Source: CBDDKZ01 sp965230415
GTDB lineage: Bacteria > Bacteroidota > Bacteroidia > Cytophagales > JAAEPT01
Assembly: GCA_965230415.1 (NCBI GenBank)
Contig: CBDDKZ010000005.1
Location: 930,001 to 994,000, forward strand
DNA length: 64,000 nt
Direction of reading: 5' to 3'
A model generated the notes under the pieces. The model saw nothing but the letters and a program-made list of their open reading frames with translations. It was not told where the DNA came from and did not search any database. Each line of letters begins with the position of its first letter. The first letter of the stretch is position 1. A program made the translations under genes and the position numbers. Positions 27,782 through 35,949 of the stretch are shown here, in pieces.

Positions 27782-28426
27782 ATGCACGATATGAACAAAA
27801 AGGAGAAAGTATCATTTGTTTTGAATAAGCTCGAGGAATTATTTCCCAACCCTCCTGTTCCCCTTGACCACAAAGATTCGTATACACTTCTAATAGCTGT
27901 CTTGCTTTCTGCACAATGCACAGACGAACGTGTTAACAAGGTCACACCCCATTTATTTTCCCGGGCAGACAATCCCTACGACATGGTAAAACTGACGGTG
28001 GAAGAAATCCGTGAGATCATCAGACCCTGTGGATTATCTCCACGTAAATCCAAAGCCATTCACGAATTATCGCATCTGCTAATAGAAAAACACGGAGGCG
28101 AGGTACCTGCATCGATGGAAGAACTTGAAGCGCTTCCCGGCGTAGGCCATAAAACAGCGTCTGTTGTTATGATTCAGGCATTTAATACCCCTGCCTTTCC
28201 TGTCGATACGCACATCCACCGACTTATGTACCGTTGGACGCTTTCGAATGGAAAAAATGTGGAACAGACTGAAAAGGATGCAAAAAGACTTTTTCCTCAA
28301 GAGACCTGGATCAAACTACATTTGCAGATTATTTATTTTGGCCGGGCCTATTGTCCTGCACGTGGCCACGACCCAAACGAATGTCCTATTTGCAGCGTAA
28401 TTGGAAGAAAAGAGCTTTTTAAATGA
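27782..28426 (+). CDS. nth: Endonuclease III-type DNA glycosylase, with only three cluster-type cysteines
   Basis: The 214-residue protein removes oxidised pyrimidines in base-excision repair. The helix-hairpin-helix LPGVGHKTA carries catalytic Lys124, and Asp142 lies in FPVDTHIHR. At the C-terminus, where E. coli Nth binds a 4Fe-4S cluster with C-x6-C-x2-C-x5-C, this protein has Cys191-x9-Cys201-x2-Cys204 and no fourth cysteine. The cluster may be absent or differently bound. The stop is only 2 bp from the convergent lactate dehydrogenase stop. An in-frame Met at residue 4 is an alternative start. Confidence 0.92.
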   Translation: MHDMNKKEKVSFVLNKLEELFPNPPVPLDHKDSYTLLIAVLLSAQCTDERVNKVTPHLFSRADNPYDMVKLTVEEIREIIRPCGLSPRKSKAIHELSHLLIEKHGGEVPASMEELEALPGVGHKTASVVMIQAFNTPAFPVDTHIHRLMYRWTLSNGKNVEQTEKDAKRLFPQETWIKLHLQIIYFGRAYCPARGHDPNECPICSVIGRKELFK

Positions 28427-28428
28427 AT

Positions 28429-29415
28429 TTACAGCTTGTTCTCACAAGGAGTCTGCTCTTTATAACAAATAAGATTATCGATGGTTGTATCAGCAATATT
28501 TTTTAATGCTGTTTTTGTAAGAAAAGCCTGGTGACTGGTAATAAGTACATTCGGAAAAGTCATCAATCGCGCAATCTTATCATCTTCGAGGATATCGGAT
28601 GAATGATCTTCGAAGAACAAGCCCTGTTCTTCTTCGTATACGTCAAGACCAAGATAACCAATCTTGCGGCGTTTCAACGCATTAATTACATCTTTGGTAT
28701 TTACCAGCCCCCCCCTGCTTGTATTAATGAGCATTACGTCGTCTTTCATCCATGCTATGCTTTTGCGATTAATCATGTACTTCGTATTGGGCAGTAATGG
28801 AGCATGTAAGGTTATTATGTCCGATTTTTTACACAGTGTTTCTATATCCACATATTCAACATTATAGTCAGAAACGAGGTTTGCATTAACATTGGGGTCT
28901 ACCACCAGTACGTGGCAGCCAAAACCATTCATAATTTTTGCTACAATCTCGCCGATTTTACCAACGCCAATAATACCAACTGTTTTACCATTAAAATCGA
29001 AACCTGTTAGGCCATCTAAGGAAAAATTAAGGTCCGAAACACGATTGTGTGCTCGTATCAACCTTCTGTTTAGTGCCATCATCAATGCTACGGCATGCTC
29101 GGCAACAGCATAAGGTGAATAGGCAGGCACATTAGCTACAAAAATCCCGAGCTCAGCTGCCCTTTTCAGATCAACGTGATTAAAACCTGCAGATCTCAGT
29201 AAAATGCAACGAACTCCTGATTCGCAGAGCCTATCTAAAACAGGAGCCGAACAGTCATCATTAACAAACACAGAAATCACTTCACTCCCGGCGGCCATTA
29301 TCGCCGTTTCTGGCGACAATGCATATTTCAAAGGAACAAGTTCGTACTCTTGAGGTAGCGCTTCCTCCAAAAAAGGAAGTTCAAACCCATGTGCACTGAA
29401 AACGGTCACCCTCAT
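28429..29415 (-). CDS. ldhA: D-lactate dehydrogenase (2-hydroxyacid dehydrogenase)
   Basis: The 328-residue NAD enzyme interconverts pyruvate and D-lactate, a fermentation step. It has the Rossmann motif GIIGVGKIG (Gly150-x-Gly152-x2-Gly155), the Arg active-site segment NTSRGGLVN (Arg234) and the His segment TSHQAFLTKTAL (His295). The latter is characteristic of LdhA-type rather than glycerate dehydrogenases. It starts 1 base after the stop of the universal stress gene, so both are translated from one transcript. Confidence 0.92.
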   Translation of the reverse strand: MRVTVFSAHGFELPFLEEALPQEYELVPLKYALSPETAIMAAGSEVISVFVNDDCSAPVLDRLCESGVRCILLRSAGFNHVDLKRAAELGIFVANVPAYSPYAVAEHAVALMMALNRRLIRAHNRVSDLNFSLDGLTGFDFNGKTVGIIGVGKIGEIVAKIMNGFGCHVLVVDPNVNANLVSDYNVEYVDIETLCKKSDIITLHAPLLPNTKYMINRKSIAWMKDDVMLINTSRGGLVNTKDVINALKRRKIGYLGLDVYEEEQGLFFEDHSSDILEDDKIARLMTFPNVLITSHQAFLTKTALKNIADTTIDNLICYKEQTPCENKL

Positions 29416-29416
29416 A

Positions 29417-30328
29417 TTACAGATGTTTTATGGCATCCCAAAAGCTAAATTCAGCGTGTTTATGCTTAGCTATCAGGAGGGGAATAGGGTGATCTTCCTC
29501 CAGGAAAGCTTCGGCGACACTTCCTATTAATAATGCCGTTAATTCATTGCGGCCTTTAGCACCTAAGACTACCAAATCGGCTCCGTTTTCCTGGGCCGCT
29601 CTAAATGCATTTGTCGCAATTTCATCATGATTACTCAAAGAAAAATTAGCTTCAACTTTAACTCCGTTGGTATCGACATCTTTAATAAATTCCGAATACG
29701 CTTTGATAGCATTATCGCGCATGATATCGGCAAACTCCGTGTAAGACTTTCCGGTTTTATAATAGCCGGTCGGCACTTCATACTCATGATGACAAATAAC
29801 CTCTGCTTTTGCACTTGCGGCAATATCTATGGCTTTTTGTAAAGCCATTTTGTTGTATTTGGAAAAATCAGAAGCCACCACAATTTTATTAAACCCGGGT
29901 TTCTTATCCGGTGTGACAACCAACACATCGCAATGCGCTTTTCTTACGAGTTTTCTATGGGCCAGCCCCTTATGATCACGATCACTCTTCTTACCGACAA
30001 TGACTAAGTCAATATTTTCTTTGTCAACCAATTCCAATATTTTAACTAGCGGATTTCCTTCCAAGGCCAAGTATTCATGATCGGCACCGAACATGTTAAA
30101 GCCATTGGTTTCTTCAACCATTTCCTGAATAAACTTTTTGTCAAAAGACTCTCGAATGTCTGGAAATTTATTGGTAATCTCTTCTGGTATAGCAATCTCC
30201 TGGTGAATATTTACAAAAAATATTTTTTCTGGTCGAAGCATCAGGTTTAAGCTTTTGGTATAGGACAAAACCTGCGTATCCATATTACTGAAATCGAGTC
30301 CAACCAATATACGTTTATGTGCACTCAT
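29417..30328 (-). CDS. Universal stress protein with two Usp domains
   Basis: The 303-residue cytoplasmic protein has two Usp domains, about 1-150 and 155-303. The second keeps the nucleotide-binding pattern G-x2-G-x9-GS (GAKG, then nine residues, then GS). The first is degenerate there. Tandem Usp proteins accompany redox and energy stress in many bacteria, and here the gene is translationally coupled to D-lactate dehydrogenase. A PAS kinase and a receiver-Crp regulator lie divergently upstream, a likely control pair. Confidence 0.92.
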   Translation of the reverse strand: MSAHKRILVGLDFSNMDTQVLSYTKSLNLMLRPEKIFFVNIHQEIAIPEEITNKFPDIRESFDKKFIQEMVEETNGFNMFGADHEYLALEGNPLVKILELVDKENIDLVIVGKKSDRDHKGLAHRKLVRKAHCDVLVVTPDKKPGFNKIVVASDFSKYNKMALQKAIDIAASAKAEVICHHEYEVPTGYYKTGKSYTEFADIMRDNAIKAYSEFIKDVDTNGVKVEANFSLSNHDEIATNAFRAAQENGADLVVLGAKGRNELTALLIGSVAEAFLEEDHPIPLLIAKHKHAEFSFWDAIKHL

Positions 30329-30562
30329 TGTTAATCCAATTTAAAGATCAATTTTTATTAATATCTAAAACAAGAACCATAACACAACACCTTAGTATCA
30401 TGTGGTAGAAATACAAACATAGGATAAGGAATAAGTACTACTGATGACACAACTAATATAGAAATATGATTTTTGTCAGTTTTTTGTATCTTTTCATATT
30501 CGAGTTTTGTAATGGGTGAAACGAGATCTCTCGTATTTACCTTTTAAAGTAAAAAAGACCAA

Positions 30563-31807
30563 ATGTCAAAAAAACAAGCACATTCTAATTTACTTTTTGA
30601 TCATCGGGAAATTTGCGAAGCAATTTTCAATCATTCGGCAGAGGCGATCCTTCTTATCGATGAGGACAGTACAATTGTTCATGCGAACCCGACGGCGTTA
30701 AATTTATTCAAATATCAGTTCGATGAGTTGATAGACCGGCCCATTAATGCGTTAATACCGAAAAAATATCATGGGATACATGGTTCTCATGTAAAGCGCT
30801 ACAATGACGACCCCATGCCAAGAAACATGGCCGAAGGAATGGAATTGCACGGACTACGAAAAGATCATAGCACATTCCCGTTGAACATTAGCCTGAGTCC
30901 TACCCAAATACAGGGAAAAAGAATAATAGCTGCTCTGGTCATAGACATCAGTGAACAGGTTGACGCTAAAAACAAGCTCAAAAAATTAAATCAGGAATTG
31001 GAACAGAAGGTAGATTTACGCACACGTGAACTGGCCACGATGGTCAACAGACTTGAAAATGCAAATAAAGACCTTAGAAAGGCAGAAGAAGAAGTACGGC
31101 AGGCACTGGAAGCAGAAAAACAGCTCAATGAACTAAAGTCACGATTTGTTTCAATGGCTTCTCATGAATTCCGAACCCCTCTGAGCACTATCCTGACGTC
31201 TGTAAGTTTAATCGAAAAATATGGAATTGATGAAAACTTCAATGAAAAAAGAAACAAACACTACCAACGCATTAAATCGAATGTCCGCAACCTCACTTCG
31301 ATTCTGAATGATTTTCTGTCTTTGGATAAACTACAGGAAGGAAGAGTTGAAACACTCATCACATCTTTCGACCTGGATGAAACAGCCAGAGAAATTATAG
31401 AAGACCTGGATCAACAGTTAAAGAAAGGTCAAACGATCGTCTACACCTTCACCGGCGATCATTATGTGCTTTCAGATAAAAACCTGGTGAAAAATATTAT
31501 CATAAACTTAATGAGCAATGCCATCAAGTATTCTCAGGAAAATAAGCAAATTGAATTTACAATAAAGGCCAGCGATAAAATTATTATTGCCATAAAGGAT
31601 CACGGTATAGGCATACCAAAAGAAGAGCAAGTTCATTTATTTGGCCGTTTTTTCCGTGCTAAAAATGCCACAGCAATTCAAGGCACCGGACTGGGACTTA
31701 CTATAGTCAAAAGGTATGCAGACCTGTTAAATGGAAACATAGAATTTGAAAGTGAATATATGGTTGGATCCAGATTTGTAGTAACACTTCCTAATACACA
31801 GAGTTAA
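30563..31807 (+). CDS. Soluble PAS-domain histidine kinase
   Basis: The 414-residue protein has a PAS domain (about 15-125), a coiled coil (about 130-190), and HisKA plus HATPase domains. The phospho-acceptor His201 lies in SMASHEFRTPLS, with an N-box NLMSNAIKYS and DHGIGIP and GTGLGLT motifs. No membrane helix is seen, so it senses a cytoplasmic signal. It precedes the receiver-Crp gene by 12 bp, its likely partner. The cofactor, if any, is not readable from the sequence. Confidence 0.92.
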   Translation: MSKKQAHSNLLFDHREICEAIFNHSAEAILLIDEDSTIVHANPTALNLFKYQFDELIDRPINALIPKKYHGIHGSHVKRYNDDPMPRNMAEGMELHGLRKDHSTFPLNISLSPTQIQGKRIIAALVIDISEQVDAKNKLKKLNQELEQKVDLRTRELATMVNRLENANKDLRKAEEEVRQALEAEKQLNELKSRFVSMASHEFRTPLSTILTSVSLIEKYGIDENFNEKRNKHYQRIKSNVRNLTSILNDFLSLDKLQEGRVETLITSFDLDETAREIIEDLDQQLKKGQTIVYTFTGDHYVLSDKNLVKNIIINLMSNAIKYSQENKQIEFTIKASDKIIIAIKDHGIGIPKEEQVHLFGRFFRAKNATAIQGTGLGLTIVKRYADLLNGNIEFESEYMVGSRFVVTLPNTQS

Positions 31808-31819
31808 ACAAAGTTAATC

Positions 31820-32875
31820 ATGAACAGAAGAATATTATTGATAGAAGACAATCCGGAAGTAAGAGAAAATACGGCGGAAATTTTGGAATTAGCTAATTAC
31901 GAAGTCAGAACGGCCTCCAATGGAAAGGAAGGTGTTCAAATGGCACGAGAGGAGCCTCCAAGCTTAATAATATGCGACATCATGATGCCTGAATTGGATG
32001 GTTATGGGGTATTACACATCTTGTCCCGAAATAGTGAAACGGCCGGAATTCCTTTCATTTTTCTTACCGCAAAAGCAGAAAAAAGTGATGTCCGCAAAGG
32101 CATGAATTTGGGTGCAGACGACTACCTGACAAAGCCTTTTGATGAAATGGAATTGCTCGATGCCATAGAAAGCAGGCTGAAACGTTATGATTCCCTCTCA
32201 GCTAAGAGCGAGCCCGGAAGTATTATTGGTGATTTCATGAGCAAAGCCAAAGACTTCATTAAAATTGAAAGCTTTGGGGAGAACACCAAAAACAAATCCT
32301 TTAAAAAGAAAGATGTCATTTTCAGAGAGGGGGATTATGCAAACACGGTGCATTATGTCATATCCGGCAAAGTAAAAACATACAAAATCAACGAAGACGG
32401 AAAAGAATATGTCACCGGCCTGTATAACGAAGGGGATCTGATTGGCTACCTTCCGGTACTTGAAGATATCGATTACCCTGAAACAGCTACAGTTCTTGAA
32501 AATGCAGAAATTAGTAACATAGACAAACAGGATTTTCTGGAATTAATTTACAAGAACAATGATGTCTCCGCGCAATTCATCAAATTAATTAGTAATAACC
32601 TACTGGAAAAAGAACAGGAATTAATCGACCTGGCTTACAATACGGTTCGAAAGAGAGTAGCTGATGCGCTTTTACGTTTACGAGACAAGTATTCAAGCGA
32701 TGATGGCAATTTTGCGATCTCAATATCAAGAAACGACCTGGCAAGTATGGTAGGAACTGCGCAGGAATCCGTTATTCGCTTTTTATCTGAATTTAAAGAT
32801 GAAGGATTGATAGCCATTAAAGGTAGCGAAATAACACTACTGGAAACGGAAAAGCTCTCTGCTCTGAAATACTAA
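31820..32875 (+). CDS. Receiver domain fused to a Crp/Fnr regulator
   Basis: The 351-residue protein joins a response-regulator receiver (1-125; phospho-acceptor Asp53 in ICDIMMPELDG, Lys105 in LTKPF), a linker, a cyclic-nucleotide-type beta-roll (about 155-245), and a Crp-type winged helix (about 275-345, SISRNDLASMVGTAQESVIRF). Phosphorylation by the upstream PAS kinase probably controls DNA binding. The divergent stress/lactate dehydrogenase operon is a natural target. No FNR-type site was found in the intergenic region by eye. Confidence 0.92.
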   Translation: MNRRILLIEDNPEVRENTAEILELANYEVRTASNGKEGVQMAREEPPSLIICDIMMPELDGYGVLHILSRNSETAGIPFIFLTAKAEKSDVRKGMNLGADDYLTKPFDEMELLDAIESRLKRYDSLSAKSEPGSIIGDFMSKAKDFIKIESFGENTKNKSFKKKDVIFREGDYANTVHYVISGKVKTYKINEDGKEYVTGLYNEGDLIGYLPVLEDIDYPETATVLENAEISNIDKQDFLELIYKNNDVSAQFIKLISNNLLEKEQELIDLAYNTVRKRVADALLRLRDKYSSDDGNFAISISRNDLASMVGTAQESVIRFLSEFKDEGLIAIKGSEITLLETEKLSALKY

Positions 32876-32954
32876 TTGCTATTACTGGTAGTACAAAGCA
32901 ATAACTGCATCAATATGTCGTTTGTTGGTTGATATAATCTAAAATTCGGCAAAC

Positions 32955-33413
32955 ATGGTAGAAACCAAGAAAGGCATTTTTTTTGCTTTCATAGTGCTTA
33001 GCTTTGCGCTAAATTCTTGCCAAAAATTCGAAGAGGGGCCCAAGATTAGTTTAAGATCTCGCAAAGCCAGATTGACAAATGACTGGAAAGTTTCCAAAGC
33101 ATTTTTTATTGAAGAAGATGGCAGTAAAACGAGTATTGAGCCCTATGAATTCTATCTCACCATCAACAAGGACAACTCTTTTGAAAGTGATGTATTCGGT
33201 ACCGGCAGCTGGGAGCTTACAGGTGGAAATCAGCTAACACTTAAAAATAGTCCTCCCCAATCAAAACACTATATATGGGAAGATCAGGGCATCCTTATGA
33301 TTGCGAAAAACTTTGATGTATTACGGCTAAAAGAGCAAGATCTTTGGTTGAGAACATCTGAATTAATAGCCCTTGACGGTGAAGAAATAATTGTAGAATT
33401 TCAATTCCAGTAG
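32955..33413 (+). CDS. Small lipoprotein, first of a tandem paralogous pair
   Basis: The 152-residue product has a signal peptide with lipobox cysteine Cys22 (ALNSC). Then come CQKFEEGPKISLRSRKARLTNDW and a compact beta-rich body like small lipocalin-type proteins. The same block occurs in the next gene. Family and role are unknown. The pair sits between the receiver-Crp gene and the BI-1 gene on the opposite strand. Confidence 0.75.
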   Translation: MVETKKGIFFAFIVLSFALNSCQKFEEGPKISLRSRKARLTNDWKVSKAFFIEEDGSKTSIEPYEFYLTINKDNSFESDVFGTGSWELTGGNQLTLKNSPPQSKHYIWEDQGILMIAKNFDVLRLKEQDLWLRTSELIALDGEEIIVEFQFQ

Positions 33414-33416
33414 CTT

Positions 33417-33857
33417 ATGAAAAATAAGATTAACACTTTATTGCTAATAACCCTTTTCATCACTTTTTTTTCAGGATGTCAAAAATATGAGGAAGGGCCC
33501 AAAATAAGCCTTCGATCCAAAAAAGCACGACTGGCTAATGATTGGGCCGAAACATTGACGATTGAAACAGGTACATCAATTGTAATAGGTGATTATGAAG
33601 AACGAATTAATTATGAAACGACTTTAAAGATTTCCAAAGAAGGTAACTATGAAAGTAACTTTTATGGGTCCGGCACATGGGAATGGGTAGGAGACACCGG
33701 TTTACGCCTCAAACAGGAAACTGACGAAGGCACCTTGTCATTAGAAATGGAAGTGCTGCGATTAAAAAATAAAGAGTTGTGGATTAAGTATGATCCTCCT
33801 ATTACATTTGGAACCATATTAGAGAACACCTTTGAGGTTCATTACGAACCAAAATAG
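33417..33857 (+). CDS. Small lipoprotein, second of a tandem paralogous pair
   Basis: The 146-residue product has a lipobox cysteine Cys21 (FFSGC) and the matching block CQKYEEGPKISLRSKKARLANDW. It starts 3 bases after the first copy's stop and is clearly its paralogue. The C-terminal halves have diverged much more. Outer-membrane lipid anchoring is likely. It ends ahead of a hairpin that can serve both strands. Confidence 0.75.
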   Translation: MKNKINTLLLITLFITFFSGCQKYEEGPKISLRSKKARLANDWAETLTIETGTSIVIGDYEERINYETTLKISKEGNYESNFYGSGTWEWVGDTGLRLKQETDEGTLSLEMEVLRLKNKELWIKYDPPITFGTILENTFEVHYEPK

Positions 33858-33865
33858 GTTAAAGA

Positions 33866-33891
33866 AGCGTTGAAAGCAAGGTTTCAGCGCT
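33866..33891. terminator. Bidirectional hairpin between the lipoprotein pair and the BI-1 gene
   Basis: AGCGTTGAAA (33866-33875) pairs with TTTCAGCGCT (33882-33891), with one G-U and a 6-base loop, and is flanked by AAAG and CTTT arms. It lies in the 55-bp gap between the two convergent stops. Confidence 0.5.
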
Positions 33892-33912
33892 CCTTTAATG
33901 CTAAATCAGGAC

Positions 33913-34656
33913 TTAGTCTCTTCCGGTTAATAAAGTTAACAATCGTAAGATCTCCACATACAACCAAACCAATGTGACCATCAAACCGAAGGCAGCATAC
34001 CACTCTACATATTTTGGTGCTCCAAGTGCCGCCCCTTCTTCTATATAATCAAAATCGATAGCCAGCCAAAGCGCAGCCACAATCACAATTCCCAGGGAAA
34101 TTAACAGGCCAATAGTGCCTGCACCAAAAAGCGATAAATGTACACCAAACAAACCTAAAACGAAGGTAAGTGCGTAGAACACAAAAATCCCCATTGTCGC
34201 CGTAAACACAACCATCTTAAACTTATTGGTAACTTTAATAATTCGCAGTCGGTAAAGCACAAGCATACTGGCCAGAATGGCAAAAGTAAGAAAGATCGCT
34301 TTAGTGACTATCCCTTCATAAGCAGCATTGAGTAATGCAGAAATGGCTCCCAAAAACAGCCCTTCGGCTACCGCATAAACCGGTGCGAGATAGGGGGCAG
34401 ACTTTTGATTAAAGCTAATAATTAATGCCAAAATGAGTCCACCAATTACCCCTCCAATGGCCAATGGTATTGCCAGAGTCGATGTAGCACTAAGCGCCAT
34501 TTGCCAGGTCACCGAAGCTGACAAAATGAGAATGGCTCCCAATATAGCTGTTTTAGTTATTGTTCCGTTAACAGTCATTACATCGGAAGAGCTACCGGTT
34601 TGTGCCAGTCCCTGAAGAAAATCTGTCTTCAAAGCCGGGTTTTTTGATTTTATCAT
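33913..34656 (-). CDS. Bax-inhibitor-1/YccA-family membrane protein
   Basis: The 247-residue product has about seven membrane helices and ends in a short tail after LLTLLTGRD. I chose the ATG at 34656 (MIKSKNPALK); an upstream in-frame TTG would add 7 residues. Family members are calcium-leak-type or protease-associated membrane proteins in bacteria. It converges on the tandem lipoprotein genes. Confidence 0.88.
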   Translation of the reverse strand: MIKSKNPALKTDFLQGLAQTGSSSDVMTVNGTITKTAILGAILILSASVTWQMALSATSTLAIPLAIGGVIGGLILALIISFNQKSAPYLAPVYAVAEGLFLGAISALLNAAYEGIVTKAIFLTFAILASMLVLYRLRIIKVTNKFKMVVFTATMGIFVFYALTFVLGLFGVHLSLFGAGTIGLLISLGIVIVAALWLAIDFDYIEEGAALGAPKYVEWYAAFGLMVTLVWLYVEILRLLTLLTGRD

Positions 34657-34813
34657 AACTATTGTTTTACAATTCAATATTCGTTGAAGTGACCAATTAA
34701 CTCACTATTGATCATTATTCATAGTATTTAAAGACAAAAACCGGACCATTCCTCAAACCTGACAATTTGTCAAAGCACGAGGCGGCACCTTCCTACGAAG
34801 CGCATGCCAAACA

Positions 34814-34833
34814 AATACCCATCATTGGGTATT
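34814..34833 (+). repeat. Hairpin upstream of the flavodoxin operon
   Basis: AATACCCA and TGGGTATT form a perfect 8-bp stem around TCAT, about 35 bp upstream of the Fur-like box. It could be a terminator for an upstream antisense read or part of the promoter region. Confidence 0.35.
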
Positions 34834-34867
34834 GCCTGAGTCAGTGAATTTGTTGAGGTTTGCATTA

Positions 34868-34884
34868 TTAAGAATCATTCTAAA
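34868..34884. promoter_or_regulatory. Fur-like box before the flavodoxin operon
   Basis: TTAAGAATCATTCTAAA is a 17-bp dyad centred on C34876 with one mismatched pair. It resembles Fur boxes of the GAAT-x-ATTC type. It ends 3 bases before the ATG at 34888 and would block expression of that gene and the flavodoxin gene when iron is plentiful. Confidence 0.55.
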
Positions 34885-34887
34885 TAA

Positions 34888-35253
34888 ATGACATACGGAA
34901 TATATCAATTCAACGATTGGCAAATACGATATGACAAGTCCTCTTTTCTTTTCAAAAAAGGTGCTGAAATCATTACAAACGACGTTCATGAGTACTTTCT
35001 TTTGAGAGCATCCATGAATAAATATTTCAACAGTACACCCGGTCAATCAGGACTTGACATGACGATTGTATATCCCAATCGCCCGATGTACCTGACTGTA
35101 TGTTATCGAGATTTTAACAGATTCAAAAACTTTCTCTATTCAGTGGACAGACATATTTATGCATTATGTTCTTGTGAGCCTTATCGGTGTATGGGCATAG
35201 AAAATGATTCCACGAGAAATGTAGAATGGCTAAATACATTCAATTTAAATTAA
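34888..35253 (+). CDS. Unrecognised 121-residue protein in the flavodoxin operon
   Basis: The product has no signal peptide or membrane segment. It is Tyr/Phe/Asn-rich, with cysteines clustered near residue 95 (YALCSCEPYRCMG). I do not recognise a family. The ATG at 34888 follows the Fur-like dyad, and its stop is 4 bp before the flavodoxin start, so it is very likely cotranscribed with it. The cysteine-rich patch might bind metal, but that is a guess. The open frame has no competing frame of quality on the other strand. Confidence 0.65.
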   Translation: MTYGIYQFNDWQIRYDKSSFLFKKGAEIITNDVHEYFLLRASMNKYFNSTPGQSGLDMTIVYPNRPMYLTVCYRDFNRFKNFLYSVDRHIYALCSCEPYRCMGIENDSTRNVEWLNTFNLN

Positions 35254-35257
35254 AATA

Positions 35258-35797
35258 ATGGAAGGTAAGAAGAAAATAGGATTGTTCTGGGGATCAGACA
35301 CCGGTGTAACTCAAGGTATAACCGACACGATAAGATTGGAATTACAAGAGCACTTTGATGTCGAAGCTTATGATGTTGCAGAGGGCAAATTGGAAGAAAT
35401 CAACAATTACAACTTACTAATATTAGGACTATCTACTTGGTACGACGGTCAATTACAAAGTGATTGGGATTATGCACACGAGCAATTTTGCGAACTCGAT
35501 TTCACCAATAAAGTGGTGGCACTATTCGGCCTTGGCGACCAGGTGGGCTATGGAGAATACTTCGTTGACGGTATGGGTATTCTTGGAGAACAAATTATAA
35601 AGACAGGCGGCAGGCTCATTGGAAAATGGCCTACAGAAGGGTATGATTATCACTTCTCAAAGGCCGAGCTGGAACCCGGATTTTTTTGTGGGTTGGCATT
35701 AGATGAAGACTGCCAATCAGATATGACTGAAGAGCGATTGACTGAGTGGTGCAAAATCATCATACAAGAATTTGAAACAGAACCCTCACTGGCTTAG
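35258..35797 (+). CDS. fldA: Long-chain flavodoxin
   Basis: The 179-residue FMN protein is a low-potential electron carrier that replaces ferredoxin when iron is scarce. The phosphate loop is GSDTGVTQ near the N-terminus. The isoalloxazine-stacking Trp and Tyr lie in STWYDGQLQSDW and GDQVGYGEYF, and the 50s-type long loop marks the long-chain class. It follows the unrecognised gene by 4 bp, downstream of the Fur-like box, consistent with iron-starvation control. A strong hairpin follows. Confidence 0.93.
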   Translation: MEGKKKIGLFWGSDTGVTQGITDTIRLELQEHFDVEAYDVAEGKLEEINNYNLLILGLSTWYDGQLQSDWDYAHEQFCELDFTNKVVALFGLGDQVGYGEYFVDGMGILGEQIIKTGGRLIGKWPTEGYDYHFSKAELEPGFFCGLALDEDCQSDMTEERLTEWCKIIIQEFETEPSLA

Positions 35798-35852
35798 ATC
35801 TAATCACCCTATTATCTAACCAACATTTTTTAAATTTTCATTTTTTGTCTTG

Positions 35853-35883
35853 ACCGGGATCGCTGCGAAAGTAGCATCCCGGT
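35853..35883 (+). terminator. Hairpin after the flavodoxin gene
   Basis: ACCGGGAT-c-GCT pairs with AGC-ATCCCGGT (35853-35883), with a single bulge and an 8-base loop. It lies about 55 bp after the flavodoxin stop. T-richness downstream is modest (TGTTATAATA). Confidence 0.5.
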
Positions 35884-35949
35884 TGTTATAATACTTCAAC
35901 TGCTAAAACCTTCGAAGATGGCATTCTCTCAGGTCATCTCCGTTGTGTT

